Source: Brevundimonas sp. (GTDB taxonomy: Bacteria; Pseudomonadota; Alphaproteobacteria; Caulobacterales; Caulobacteraceae). From it: 64,000 bases of DNA. The notes below the pieces were generated by a model. That model searched no databases and was not told the origin of the DNA. It worked only from the letters and a program-made list of their open reading frames with translations. The stretch covers positions 1-64,000 of the forward strand of contig NZ_JAQSDY010000030.1 in assembly GCF_029946145.1 (NCBI RefSeq). Direction: 5' to 3'. Shown piece by piece: positions 10,001 to 17,657 of this stretch (within the stretch, counting starts at the first letter, position 1; each line of letters opens with the position of its first letter). The position numbers were made by a program, and so were the translations under genes.

Positions 10001-10179
10001 CCCTCACGATCAGAAAGTCGGCTTCTATCGACTGGACCGTGAAAGACAGCGTCCGAGCCAAGATGCGGATCGAGGTCCGGAAGGCTCTAGCGCGCTATGG
10101 ATACCCGCCCGACCTTCAGAAGGCGGCGGTCGATTTGGTGCTCCGGCAGGCGGAGTCTATCGCTTCCGGCTGGGGCTAA
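7036..10179 (+). CDS. hsdR: Type I restriction endonuclease subunit R
   Basis: A 1,047-aa HsdR, the ATP-dependent translocase and nuclease of the complex. The N-terminal PD-(D/E)xK nuclease has RPDVVAFVNGLPLAVLELKS (about 152-171). The SF2 motor has Walker A QGSGKS (about 311-316), the DEAH box IADEAH near 411-416 and motif III FTGTP. A long helical C-terminal region should contact the methylase. The GTG start sits in a GTGA overlap with the preceding gene. Full length and intact motifs suggest an active enzyme. Confidence 0.96.
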   Translation: MTDYPVPPSASRHSVREEAVELAALSWFNLIGWRTVAGDYLAPDGPIGARASYAETILVPELRSALVALNPDAPASTIEAGIQKVLALPSQDLNENNRAFHPFLASGVPVEIVENGEPRTVGLRLLDRDVLTNNRWLVANQFVVQGEREVIRPDVVAFVNGLPLAVLELKSPVATLATLETAHNQLRNYKAKAAELFRTNQVLVISDGLHARVGSLTSGLDRFSPWRTIDGVKEQDDGRPELEVLIRGVFAPERFLELIADYVAFEIEDGVVQSKKLAGYHQFHAVRKALSSTVAAAVGGGKKGGVVWHTQGSGKSLTMLFFVRQLQLAKELKNPTIVVVTDRNDLDDQLFGTFSAHISALRGQPQRTTNAEDMRRSLSVDIGGLVFTSMQKFRGEEGQHPRLTERSNVVVIADEAHRTQYGFNKTFKVEKEGVTEQVGFAEYLRQALPNATFVGFTGTPIEEKGRNTEAVFGEVIDSYDMTQAVADKATVPIHYTARLAKLRLNLTDEERAELDALAEELSEDDDAAVEREKGRLSRFEEAVGAPDRVAQVAADIVEHFAARREAMAGGKGMIVAVNRKTAVALYDCITALRPDWVSADPRDDTSGMLKVVITGKGNADPPELQLHLRTKKGREDLADRFKKPGSGFDLAIVRDMWLTGFDSPSLHTLYIDKPMRGHGLMQAIARVNRVWGDKPGGLVVDYLGIGAELRAALAQYTDRDRDQVRLDNDEAVRQTLIRLESALALLEGAPWRDFFGADPGGRLTVLKQCLEHLLASQHRDEFVKVALELESAYGISAGDAHVTVRRDQIALVAAIRANLVKYTSGGSGRGSSEVERDIRQLISRAVMADGILDVFKAAGLDRPDLAILSDEFLAEVAQTSQKNLAVETLRRLLAGEIKTREKSNIIEAMRLSDRLEGTLRRYHNRAVDSVQVIEELIALARDISAANARGAELGLSAEELAFYDALAENGSAKELMAHEELRTLAQVLTLTIRKSASIDWTVKDSVRAKMRIEVRKALARYGYPPDLQKAAVDLVLRQAESIASGWG

Positions 10180-10450
10180 TCGCTATAGCGCAAAGGAGGG
10201 CGGACCCGCCCCTTGGAGGGTCCAGGCTGCGCTCACCGATCATGCTTCGATCTTTAGATCCGGCTAGCCCGTCCGTCGGTGGCGGGTGCTGGGCGCAGTA
10301 GGTCAGCAGCGCTATTTCCGAGACAGGGTTAGGATGATCGCAGTCCGAAAGCGGACGTCGCCAACGACAGATATGAGTCAAGTTCAGAGAATGTCTCGAC
10401 GCCAATCATCGGTGCCGAGATGTAGGTTGATTCTGTGTCGCTGTTGGGTG
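10180..10450. other. Island intergenic segment, no gene seen
   Basis: About 270 bases downstream of hsdR. A short GC hairpin (GGGCGGACCCGCCC) occurs just after hsdR but lacks a clear T-run, so it is only a possible terminator. No ORF is convincing. Confidence 0.4.
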
Positions 10451-10532
10451 GCGCGGGCGGCGGGGTCGACCCGGCAATCCTTTCGGAACTGGATTCTGAT
10501 CCAGCGCGTCTACCAATTCCACCACACCCGTG
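10451..10532 (-). pseudogene. Decayed tRNA-Leu copy (probably CAG type)
   Basis: Nearly the whole of a tRNA-Leu can be aligned here to the gene at 623-707, including acceptor, D-arm, variable arm and T-arm. The anticodon hairpin reads CTGGATCAGAATCCAG, one base short of the usual loop around CAG. The T-arm has lost another base, the first acceptor pair is A.C and the discriminator/CCA is absent. It is unlikely to be functional. It sits inside the island just downstream of the integrase gene and may be the remnant of an older attachment site. Confidence 0.75.
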
Positions 10533-10592
10533 TCGTAAAGAAGAATGGCGGCTCGGCGATAGGTCGCCAATCACTTTGCCCAGCAATCGTGT

Positions 10593-11837
10593 TCACAAGG
10601 ATGGGCGTTCGCCCGGTGGGGTCGAGCGGGTTCCCGCTCTTCGGCTCGGCTTAGGACGCCGAACGTTGATGGCCGACGCGTCGATCATATTCTTGATGTG
10701 GGACGCATAGTATTTCTCGATCATCTCGACGCTGGTTCGGCAGTTTTTGGCGATCTGGTAGATGTCAGCACCTTCCATGAGGCGCATGGAAATGTAGGAG
10801 TGGCGCAAGCTGTAGGCGGTGCGCACCTGACCATCCCTGTCGCGCTTGAGGTCCAGCTCTTCCAGCACCGTATTGAGCAGCTCGCGCGGCGTGCAGCCAA
10901 AGACCTTTTCGGTGGGCCTGGGCGCCTTCGCACCGGCTGCTGTGTTCCGTTGAACGAGACGCCGAAACGGCTGCACGGCACCCGGCATGCTCTTGCAAAA
11001 GCCGACGCCGCGTTTGCCCCTCACCTCGATCTCGAGGATCCGCTCGCCGCTGTCATCGTCGAGGACGATCTCAACATCCCGGAACTCCAGGCGACCCGCC
11101 TCGTCTGGGCGCAGACCTGTGTTGACCATGAACAGAACGTAGTCGTGCAGGCGCAGGCTTTCGAAGGTCCAGCGCCCTCTGTTGTGCCGAGGGTTGGCGG
11201 CTCGTTCGCGTGTGGCCTCGTAGAGGAGCTTGTATTCGGCCGGCGAGAACCATGCCCGGTGAACGATCTTGCCTGATGTTTTGTACGGGGTGGAAAGGTC
11301 GGGAAGAATGGCTAGCCAGCCATGTCTATTGGCTGTCTTCAGGACCTGACGGAGCGTCACGATCTCGTGGTGCAGTGTCGTGCGGGCAGGTCGCTTCGGC
11401 TCGCCGGTTTTCGGGTTGAGCCGGGATGTCATCCGGTGAACCCGGTACTCCTGCACCAGCCCGGGAGTGATCTCGCTCAGCAGCTTGTCTCCGAAGAAGG
11501 GATAGAGGTGAACCCTCAGCCGATCACTGTGTCCTTTGACGTACTCCGGGTTCCGCTCACCCAGAGTGAGGGCTTCGTACTCGCGCACGAACTGCTCTCC
11601 ACCCTCCCTGAATGTCTTGCCAGATCGCTTAGGGGCGATGCCGCCGCCGAAACGGTGTTTGCCTTGAAGGGTGAGAAACCAATCCTCGGCGAAGTCTTTC
11701 GCCAGAGCGAGACTCTCTTGCTTCGTGGTGCTGCGGAACTGGCGCCCGCCCACGGACGCGGAGCACTGCCAGTGCGGGCTGTTCGGCCGCTTGAAGACCT
11801 GAACTTTGCCGCCAAGGAGCGCGTGTCGAGTGGTCAT
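10593..11837 (-). CDS. int: Tyrosine-type integrase of the island
   Basis: A phage-type integrase of about 414 aa. The second in-frame ATG is preferred because GGAGG lies nine bases before it; the first (11,852) has no ribosome binding site. It has an N-terminal arm-binding region, a core-binding domain, and a catalytic domain with NTGLRPDEAG (first Arg), YSLRHS (Arg-His, with Tyr in place of the first His), and the nucleophile in MIEKYYASH. It catalyses exchange between the tRNA-Leu attachment sites. It lies 120 bases inside the right repeat, the normal position for an island integrase. The catalytic residues look intact. Confidence 0.93.
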   Translation of the reverse strand: MTTRHALLGGKVQVFKRPNSPHWQCSASVGGRQFRSTTKQESLALAKDFAEDWFLTLQGKHRFGGGIAPKRSGKTFREGGEQFVREYEALTLGERNPEYVKGHSDRLRVHLYPFFGDKLLSEITPGLVQEYRVHRMTSRLNPKTGEPKRPARTTLHHEIVTLRQVLKTANRHGWLAILPDLSTPYKTSGKIVHRAWFSPAEYKLLYEATRERAANPRHNRGRWTFESLRLHDYVLFMVNTGLRPDEAGRLEFRDVEIVLDDDSGERILEIEVRGKRGVGFCKSMPGAVQPFRRLVQRNTAAGAKAPRPTEKVFGCTPRELLNTVLEELDLKRDRDGQVRTAYSLRHSYISMRLMEGADIYQIAKNCRTSVEMIEKYYASHIKNMIDASAINVRRPKPSRRAGTRSTPPGERPSL

Positions 11838-11959
11838 CGACAGGGCCTCCATATTGCGCTGTTTGCGCTAGCACTGCGCTAGGCGCTTGCCGCACCATAG
11901 AGCCAGAAAAATGCTATGAAATCAATATGACGTCAGTAAATTTGACGTGATTGACGGGC

Positions 11960-12006
11960 TTTTGAGTCCAGCGCGTCTACCAATTCCACCACGCCCGCAC
12001 AGGCCG
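11960..12006. repeat. Island right attachment repeat (attR)
   Basis: It matches 669-715 with three mismatches and contains only the 5' half of a tRNA-Leu gene, from anticodon loop to acceptor start. It is the displaced original 5' half of the target gene. One of its changes (GCGGGCG instead of GCGGGTG) would break an acceptor pair with the present 3' half, consistent with drift after displacement. Confidence 0.83.
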
Positions 12007-12088
12007 CCCGGACTTCTCGGCAGGCGGGCTTGGTAGCGTGGGGGGTCCGTGCGGGTCAATCCGGCAAAGCCGCCGACCCGCCGCCGGA

Positions 12089-12958
12089 TTATCCCCCTGC
12101 GGCTCGACGGGCCGCGCGCTCTTCCCGCTGCAGCCGGCGGCTCTCGCGCTGCCGTTCCTCGTCTTCGCGGGTCTGATAGCCGCTCATGATGAAGTGGGTC
12201 TTGTAGAGCACGCGTGTGGTCGGGACGGGGGCGCCGGGCTCGGCGAGGTTCTGGAGCCGGGCGCGGCGAGCCGCGGTCAGCGCGGCCCGGCCGAACCGAC
12301 CGTCCCTGGGATGTTCGGATTCAATGGCGCAGTCTCGCAGGGATCCGTCCGGATTGCTCACACAGGTGGCCACCGCGAAACCCCGGGCATACCGCGTTGA
12401 GGGAAAATCCGGTTGGGGACGCACCGCCCAGGCGAGGTTCCTGGGAATGCCGTCTTCCTGCAGGGCCTCCAGTTCCGCGTCGCGCGGATCCACAAGCGGC
12501 CGGTCGCATGTGGTCAGGGTCTGATCGATCGAGACGGATGAGGCCGGCAAATCAATGTCGTACAACAGGTTGCGCCCGTCCGTATGGCCTGCCGGCACGA
12601 GGATGCGCAGGCGCCCGCCGGTCCGCAGTTCGCGGGCGAAGGGGGCCGGCAGCTCACTGATCGCGATGGTGTCGTTCGTCGCCACGCCCCAGCGGCTTTC
12701 TACCAGATCGTCATCCCCGAAGGCGATGCGCAGTGGACGGGTCGTCGCTCGCCCCGCAGGCGGCAAGCCGGTGATAATCGCTTCGAACCCGCCGTCGGCG
12801 CACCGCGTTGCGATGCTTATCCCGTTGTCGAACCGGGTATAGGCGACCAGCAGCTTCTGGCGCTGATCCTCCAGCAGATCCCAGTCGGCGGAGGCATCCT
12901 GGGCGAGCGCTGGCAGCGCGACGGCGCAGGCGAAGAGGGCGGTCAGGTTACGTTTCAT
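12089..12958 (-). CDS. Secreted protein with TonB C-terminal-like domain (paralogue A)
   Basis: The start is MKRNLTALFACAVALPALAQ, a clear signal peptide, giving 289 aa; the longer track start is rejected. The mature N-terminus begins ADWDLLEDQRQKLL and is shared with the next gene upstream. The C-terminal third (RPQPDFPSTRYARGFAVATC...DGSLRDC...FGRAALTAARRARL) resembles the TonB C-terminal domain, and an Arg/Glu-rich tail follows. There is no N-terminal membrane anchor beyond the signal sequence. It is paired with a paralogue at 13,028-13,864, so the two probably act in the periplasm as duplicates. The specific role is unknown. Confidence 0.7.
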   Translation of the reverse strand: MKRNLTALFACAVALPALAQDASADWDLLEDQRQKLLVAYTRFDNGISIATRCADGGFEAIITGLPPAGRATTRPLRIAFGDDDLVESRWGVATNDTIAISELPAPFARELRTGGRLRILVPAGHTDGRNLLYDIDLPASSVSIDQTLTTCDRPLVDPRDAELEALQEDGIPRNLAWAVRPQPDFPSTRYARGFAVATCVSNPDGSLRDCAIESEHPRDGRFGRAALTAARRARLQNLAEPGAPVPTTRVLYKTHFIMSGYQTREDEERQRESRRLQREERAARRAAGG

Positions 12959-13027
12959 GAGAACAATCCGGACGGGTCCACTGCCGCAACCTTGCGGGGA
13001 TCGAAGACCGCCCGTCAAGGCGACGTT

Positions 13028-13864
13028 TCAGGAAACCCTGAACCGGATCGTGAAACTGATGACCTTGCCGATCACGGCCCCTTCATCCTCGGGAAGTCCA
13101 AGTAGGGCACGTTCCGCCGATCGCTGGGCGCTTCGTCCGAACCCTGCGCCTGCGGGCATTTCAGACACGACGCGGCAATCATTCAGAGCGCCTTCGGCGG
13201 CGACAAGGCACACAAGGCGCACCTCCGCCTGTTCAAGACCGCGCTCCATTGCGAGCGAGGGGAAGTCAGGCCTGGGTCGACTGGCCCAGACGATCAGTTC
13301 CGGCTCGGCCCTCGGTCGCAAATCCCAATCGTCCGTAAGCGGAACCGAGCATGCCGTCAGAACCCGGTCCACGGACGTCGCGGACGCCGGCACGGACAGG
13401 CGATAGCGATGGGACCGCGCCCCGGCCTCGGTCGCTTCCAGAAGAATGTCCAGCTCGCCCTCCGCACGAAGCTGGCGCGCCAACCGTTCCGGTTCGGCGG
13501 GCGAAGCAATCGGCCGACCTGCCCAGGTGAGCCAAAGTTGGCTTTCATTCTGGATCGGGTCGGCAGTGACCCTGACCGGTCGCAGGGCCATGTCTGTTGG
13601 CGGCACGCCGGTGAGCAGAAGGTCCAGCGCGCCAGCGCGGCAGCGCAGTGCAATCTGATTTGCCCCGAAGTTCAGCGTGGCCAAGGTCAACTGACGTTCT
13701 GGATCTGTGATCAGATCCCAGTCCCCGCTCGCCTCTTGTGCCGTCGCAGGGCCGGCCAGCGTCAGGGCGGTCAGGATGACTACCAATGGCATCGCGCCAC
13801 AGCCTGCTGCGCCACGGGAGGGGCCACCGGACTGATGTCGGGGAATGCTCTGTTCAGGCGTCAT
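13028..13864 (-). CDS. Secreted protein with TonB C-terminal-like domain (paralogue B)
   Basis: A 278-aa paralogue of the gene just downstream. Both have a signal peptide, a GDWDL mature start, a conserved Cys in QIALRCRAG, and a C-terminal block SRPRPDFPSLAMERG...GALNDCRVVSE...FGRSAQRSAERALL that follows the TonB_C pattern. The start could instead be the internal Met before PLVVILTALTLAGPATAQ; neither has a strong ribosome binding site. The pair arose by tandem duplication and lies just outside the tRNA-Leu island. Function is not known. Confidence 0.66.
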   Translation of the reverse strand: MTPEQSIPRHQSGGPSRGAAGCGAMPLVVILTALTLAGPATAQEASGDWDLITDPERQLTLATLNFGANQIALRCRAGALDLLLTGVPPTDMALRPVRVTADPIQNESQLWLTWAGRPIASPAEPERLARQLRAEGELDILLEATEAGARSHRYRLSVPASATSVDRVLTACSVPLTDDWDLRPRAEPELIVWASRPRPDFPSLAMERGLEQAEVRLVCLVAAEGALNDCRVVSEMPAGAGFGRSAQRSAERALLGLPEDEGAVIGKVISFTIRFRVS

Positions 13865-13977
13865 GACAGTATTCCCGCGCCGCCCGGAAGAGGCCGCACA
13901 GCTTGCGAAACCTTAATCCGCTGCGCGCATCCGTAAAGGTGCGTCGCCGCCTCTGCCCTCTGAAACCGGAGGTCGAG

Positions 13978-15012
13978 ATGAAACGTGTGACGCTGGCAGT
14001 CATTTCAGGCGTGCTGCTGTCCTGTCAGGGACCGGCGGCCGTTCTGGCGCAGGAGGCGGCGGCGACGGCAGGCGTCGCGACCGGGGCGGGCGCCCTGATC
14101 CACCGGACGCGCGCGCTGGATACGCTGGACCGTCGGCTGGCTCACTATGTGATGGCTGAGCGGACGCCGCCGATCCGGGCCCGGCTGGCGGAGCGACGCG
14201 CGGCCTATCTGGCGCTGACCGAGCCCGAGGCCTTCCGCCAGGCGATCAACGCCGACCTGCTGGCCGTGTCGGGCGACAAACATCTGCAGGTCTGGCTCGA
14301 AGGCCGCAGCCGCGACGACGTGGTCGCCGAAGGAGCGCCGCCGTCCATGGAGGCGATGTCGGCCGAGGAGGCGCGCAACGGCTATGGCGTCCGCGAGGCG
14401 CGCATGCTGGACGGCGGCGTCGGCTATCTGAACCTGGCCTCGTTCAGCGGCCATCCCGATTCGACCCGCGCGATCGACGCCGCGATGGCCCGATTGGCCG
14501 GGGCGCGGGCGCTTGTGCTCGATCTGCGTGAGAACCTTGGCGGCGGCGAGGTCGCCCTGCGCCAGCTGATGGGACATTTCGCGCCGGAGCCGATGCGGCT
14601 GGAGGATTTGCAGTTCCGGCGCTGCGCGCCCGATCCTGCCGATCCCGAGGGGTGCATTCAGGACGGCAGCCGCGATACCTTCGAGCGGTTCGCCAATACG
14701 GTCGACCAGCCGGCCTTCCCGGATCAGCCGATCTATGTGCTGGTCGGCCCCGGCGCCTTTTCGGCGGCGGAAGCCGTGGCCTACGACCTGCAGGCGGCGC
14801 GCCGCGCAACCGTGATCGGCGAGCCGACGGGCGGCGGCGCCAACCCCTCAACGGGTATGGATCTGGGGCCGTGGTTCACCGTCATCATGCCCATCGGCGT
14901 GGCGCGGCACCCGGTGACCGGGACCAACTGGGAAGGCGTGGGCGTTCAGCCTGATGTGCTTGTTCCGGCGGAACGGGCGCTGGATGAGGCCCTGAGACTG
15001 GCGGCCGGCTAG
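13978..15012 (+). CDS. S41-family (C-terminal-processing/IRBP-like) secreted peptidase
   Basis: The ATG with GGAGG upstream gives 344 aa beginning MKRVTLAVISGVLLSC, a signal sequence that may be a lipoprotein signal. It has an N-terminal helical bundle and then the S41 fold. LVLDLRENLGGG supplies the substrate-binding loop, GPGAFSAAEA carries the nucleophilic Ser, and GEPTGGGANPS follows. A basic partner to the Ser is expected downstream and not assigned with certainty. Members of this family without a PDZ domain hydrolyse small periplasmic peptides. It ends in a 4-base convergent overlap with the FAH gene. Confidence 0.85.
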   Translation: MKRVTLAVISGVLLSCQGPAAVLAQEAAATAGVATGAGALIHRTRALDTLDRRLAHYVMAERTPPIRARLAERRAAYLALTEPEAFRQAINADLLAVSGDKHLQVWLEGRSRDDVVAEGAPPSMEAMSAEEARNGYGVREARMLDGGVGYLNLASFSGHPDSTRAIDAAMARLAGARALVLDLRENLGGGEVALRQLMGHFAPEPMRLEDLQFRRCAPDPADPEGCIQDGSRDTFERFANTVDQPAFPDQPIYVLVGPGAFSAAEAVAYDLQAARRATVIGEPTGGGANPSTGMDLGPWFTVIMPIGVARHPVTGTNWEGVGVQPDVLVPAERALDEALRLAAG

Positions 15013-16016
15013 ACGCTTTCGACCGTCTGTTCGATCGCGCCGAATATCGAGTGGTGTTTGTCGTCCAGCATCTCGATGCGGACCGTGTCGCCGGCCTTGA
15101 GGAAGGGGGTCACGGCCTTGCCATGCAGGATGGTCTCGACCGTCCGGACCTCGGCGATGCAGGAATAGCCCAGGCCGCCTTCGGCCACCGGCTTGCCGGG
15201 ACCGCCGTCAGCGTCGCGGTTCGACACCGTGCCGGACCCGATGATGGTGCCGGCGCACAGGGCGCGGGTCTTCGCCAGGTGGGCGATCAGCGTGCCGAAG
15301 TCGAAGGTCATGTCCACCCCGGCGTCGGCCTTGCCGAAGTCCTCGCCGTTCAGCTGGACGTTCAGCTCGCCCTTGAGCTTGCCGTCGACCCAGCGGTCGC
15401 CGAGCGCCCGGGGCGTGACGAAGACCGGCGACAGGGCCGAGGCGGGCTTGGACTGGACGAAGCCGAAACCCTTGGCCAGTTCGCCGGGAATCAGGTTGCG
15501 CAGTGACACGTCATTGACCAGGCCGACCAGTCGGATGTGGTTCAGCGCTTCTTCCCGCGTCACGCCCTGGGGCACGTCGCCGGTCACGACGACCACCTCG
15601 GCCTCGAGGTCGCACCCCCAGGATTCATCGGCCAGGGGGATGGGATCGCGCGGGGCTAGGAAGCCGTCGGAGCCGCCCTGGTACATCAGCGGGTCGGTCC
15701 AGAAGCTGTCGGGCATTTCGGCGTTGCGCGCCTGACGCACCAGGGCGACGTGGTTCACATAGGCGGAGCCGTCGACCCATTGGTAGGCGCGGGGCAGAGG
15801 CGCGGCGGCCTCGCGCTCATGGAACCGGCCGCGCGGCACGCCGCCGTGTTCGAGACTTTCCGCCAGGGCCAGAAGGTCGGGCTCGATCCGGTCCCAGTTG
15901 TCCAGCGCGGACTGGAGCGTCGGCGCGATCAGGAAAGCGTCGGTGAACCAGGCGAGATCGCTGGAGACGAGAACGAGGCGACCGTCGCGGCCGTGCTTGA
16001 GCGAGGCGAGTTTCAT
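15009..16016 (-). CDS. Fumarylacetoacetate hydrolase-family protein
   Basis: A 335-aa protein of the FAH fold: an N-terminal domain (MKLASLKHGRDGRLVLVSSD), then metal-binding acidic residues in DLEAEVVVVTGD and the conserved LVGLVNDVSLRNLIPGELAKGFGF block. The QSKPASALSPVFVTPRAL and GSGTVSN segments are typical of the larger fumarylacetoacetase-like branch. It probably hydrolyses a C-C bond of an acylpyruvate in aromatic amino acid breakdown. Other tyrosine-catabolic genes are not adjacent, so the exact substrate is uncertain. Confidence 0.85.
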   Translation of the reverse strand: MKLASLKHGRDGRLVLVSSDLAWFTDAFLIAPTLQSALDNWDRIEPDLLALAESLEHGGVPRGRFHEREAAAPLPRAYQWVDGSAYVNHVALVRQARNAEMPDSFWTDPLMYQGGSDGFLAPRDPIPLADESWGCDLEAEVVVVTGDVPQGVTREEALNHIRLVGLVNDVSLRNLIPGELAKGFGFVQSKPASALSPVFVTPRALGDRWVDGKLKGELNVQLNGEDFGKADAGVDMTFDFGTLIAHLAKTRALCAGTIIGSGTVSNRDADGGPGKPVAEGGLGYSCIAEVRTVETILHGKAVTPFLKAGDTVRIEMLDDKHHSIFGAIEQTVESV

Positions 16017-16066
16017 GCCTCAGGCTTAGGCGGTTTTATCCGGCGTGGAAACCGTGCCTGGACCGG

Positions 16067-16789
16067 TCAATGGCCGGCGCGGGTTCCGCTGACCTTCCCC
16101 GCCGCCGGACGCTTTGGCCCGTGCGTCGACAGTTCGGCATGGGCGGCGCGCAGCTCGCGCACGCGTTCGCGGCGCAAGCCCCAGTGGTCGTTGAAATGGC
16201 CGATGGCGACACGCAGGGCGTCGTTGCGTTCCTGCACGCTCAGCGGCTTTTTCGCGTCATGGTCGCCGTGAGGGTCGCCGGCCGGCTTGTGGCCCTCGGC
16301 CTGGCCGCTGTTCACGATGACGGTCACGCCGCCCATGGAGGCGGGAGCCGCTTCATGGTGTCCCGGCTTCTCGTCGTGACCCCCACCATGGCCATGGTCG
16401 GCATGGGGCGCGTGCGGCTTGTCAGCGGCTTCGCCTTTCAAAGCCTTGTCCAGGCCCTTGGTGATCTTGCCTGCGCCGCCGGCCATGCCGAGCGTCTTGC
16501 CCAGCCGCCGTTCGATGGTCCGGACCAGTGCTGAGGCCCTGGCCGGCAGGGAATCACCGTCGGCCTTCATGGCCTCCTTGGCGGCGTCATCGATCTCTTC
16601 CCAGATCGAGTCCGCGGCGTCGGTCCGCGCGCTCCGGGAGCCTTGGCCGAAATACCAGCCGATCAGGGCGGCCGCGGCCAGTCCCAGCAGCAGCCCTCCC
16701 CACACGACCGGATCGGCGCCGATCATCAGCGGGGCGTCCAGCGGCGCATTGGCGGCGTCAGCGGTGGCGAAGTCGGCGCCGTAGGCCAT
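16067..16789 (-). CDS. Membrane-anchored His-rich hypothetical protein
   Basis: A 240-aa protein with one transmembrane segment near residues 29-48 (VVWGGLLLGLAAAALIGWYF), a helical cytoplasmic region, then a histidine-rich linker (HAPHADHGHGGGHDEKPGHH). The C-terminal helix (VQERNDALRVAIGHFNDHWGLRRERV) is charged. The His stretch could bind Ni, Zn or Co, which is an inference. No family is recognised. It stands alone between the FAH gene and a small hypothetical gene on the same strand. Confidence 0.65.
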   Translation of the reverse strand: MAYGADFATADAANAPLDAPLMIGADPVVWGGLLLGLAAAALIGWYFGQGSRSARTDAADSIWEEIDDAAKEAMKADGDSLPARASALVRTIERRLGKTLGMAGGAGKITKGLDKALKGEAADKPHAPHADHGHGGGHDEKPGHHEAAPASMGGVTVIVNSGQAEGHKPAGDPHGDHDAKKPLSVQERNDALRVAIGHFNDHWGLRRERVRELRAAHAELSTHGPKRPAAGKVSGTRAGH

Positions 16790-16890
16790 GCGGCTGTCCC
16801 TCCCGGTCTGCGCGAATGAGTGCGGCGCGCATCTTGCTCCGACGGCTCAGCTTGGCAACGACAAAGGTTAACGGCCTGCGGATTCCGGCG

Positions 16891-17157
16891 TCAGCGCGGC
16901 GGGGTGATCAGGGCCTTGGCCTCGGCCCCTGTCGGGGCTCCCATATCGCGCACCTCGACCTCGACCGCGATGGCGCCTTCGGGGTCGTGGGCCCAGAGGT
17001 AGCGCCGTTCTATCTCGACCTCGCGACCCGACGGTGCAAAGCCGGTGAAGCTGTCACCCCAGGGGGTCACCGACCTCATGTCGGGCCAGGGCAGGGCGCA
17101 GGCGATGTCCAGTTCCTCGATGGCCATGGCCGACAGCTCGTCGTCGCTCACAGCCAT
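16891..17157 (-). CDS. Small hypothetical protein
   Basis: An 88-aa acidic protein (MAVSDDELSAMAIEELDI...WPDMRSVTPWGDSFTGF). Its start overlaps the end of the methyltransferase gene upstream by 10 bases, so it is probably co-translated. No signal, membrane segment or known motif is seen. It may form a small beta-rich domain. The gene call rests on coupling and codon use. Confidence 0.6.
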   Translation of the reverse strand: MAVSDDELSAMAIEELDIACALPWPDMRSVTPWGDSFTGFAPSGREVEIERRYLWAHDPEGAIAVEVEVRDMGAPTGAEAKALITPPR

Positions 17158-17657
17158 CGGCGGACCTTCTGGCGATACGCCTCATAGGCTGAACCGAATT
17201 TGGCGCCGAGGTAGCGCTCCTCGCGCTGGATGACGAACCGGTCGATCACCAAAAGGCAGGGGATCAGCAGGATGAGCACGATCCAGCTGTCCATCGCGAT
17301 GGCCAGACCGGCGTAGGTAACGGCGAATCCGACGTAGATGGGATTGCGGCTGAGGCGGTAGGGACCCTCGATGATCAGGGCGGTCGACGGCTTCCACGGC
17401 TCGACCGCGGTGCCCCGACGGCGGAACAGCCCCGCCGCCATGCCGTCGAGCAGCAGGCCTCCGACGATCAGGGTCAGCGCAATGCCGCGACGAACGGGCA
17501 TCTCCAGCCCGAAGCCGGCCGCCAGCCAGCCGAAGCCGGCCTCGACCCCCTCGGGCCGGGCGCCGAGTTCCGCCAGCCCCCAGCCGACCAGCAGGAAGCC
17601 GAGATAGATCAGCGGGGGCGGCGCGATGACGCCGGGGATGTCGCGGATATCAGCCAT
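17148..17657 (-). CDS. Isoprenylcysteine carboxyl methyltransferase-like membrane protein
   Basis: Start placed at MADIRDIPGV (169 aa), trimming 26 residues of the track. It has four or five membrane helices and the ICMT/PEMT signature GPYRLSRNPIYVGF followed by the C-terminal QREERYLGAKFGSAYEAYRQKVRRW. In this superfamily these residues bind S-adenosylmethionine for methyl transfer to lipidic or thiol substrates. It is the middle gene of a tightly overlapping set on the minus strand: an 8-base overlap with the membrane protein before it and 10 bases with the small gene after it. The substrate is unknown. Confidence 0.82.
   Translation of the reverse strand: MADIRDIPGVIAPPPLIYLGFLLVGWGLAELGARPEGVEAGFGWLAAGFGLEMPVRRGIALTLIVGGLLLDGMAAGLFRRRGTAVEPWKPSTALIIEGPYRLSRNPIYVGFAVTYAGLAIAMDSWIVLILLIPCLLVIDRFVIQREERYLGAKFGSAYEAYRQKVRRWL

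Larger units (their letters stand above)
669..12006. mobile_element. tRNA-Leu-integrated genomic island with restriction and putative defence genes
   Basis: Direct repeats of 47 bases (44 identical) bound about 11.3 kb. A tyrosine integrase gene sits about 120 bases inside the right repeat and reads inward. Cargo is a small ORF plus an E2-like/SEC-C protein, an HTH-ImmA/IrrE protein, hsdM, hsdS, an Abi_C-like gene, hsdR and a decayed tRNA-Leu copy. No conjugation or phage structural genes are visible, so it looks like a non-conjugative integrative island. The 5' half of the target tRNA, rather than the more usual 3' end, is the duplicated part. Island status follows from the repeats and integrase; current mobility is unknown. 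Confidence 0.85.

Noticed and set aside
11960-12000. A second tRNA-Leu gene at the right end
   Set aside because: Only the 5' half, from anticodon loop to acceptor start, is present; it is the displaced half, listed as attR.
16070-17187. Plus-strand ORFs at 16,070-17,187 overlapping the His-rich and small hypothetical genes
   Set aside because: These are Arg/Pro-rich shadows of the minus-strand genes; no ribosome binding site or domain.
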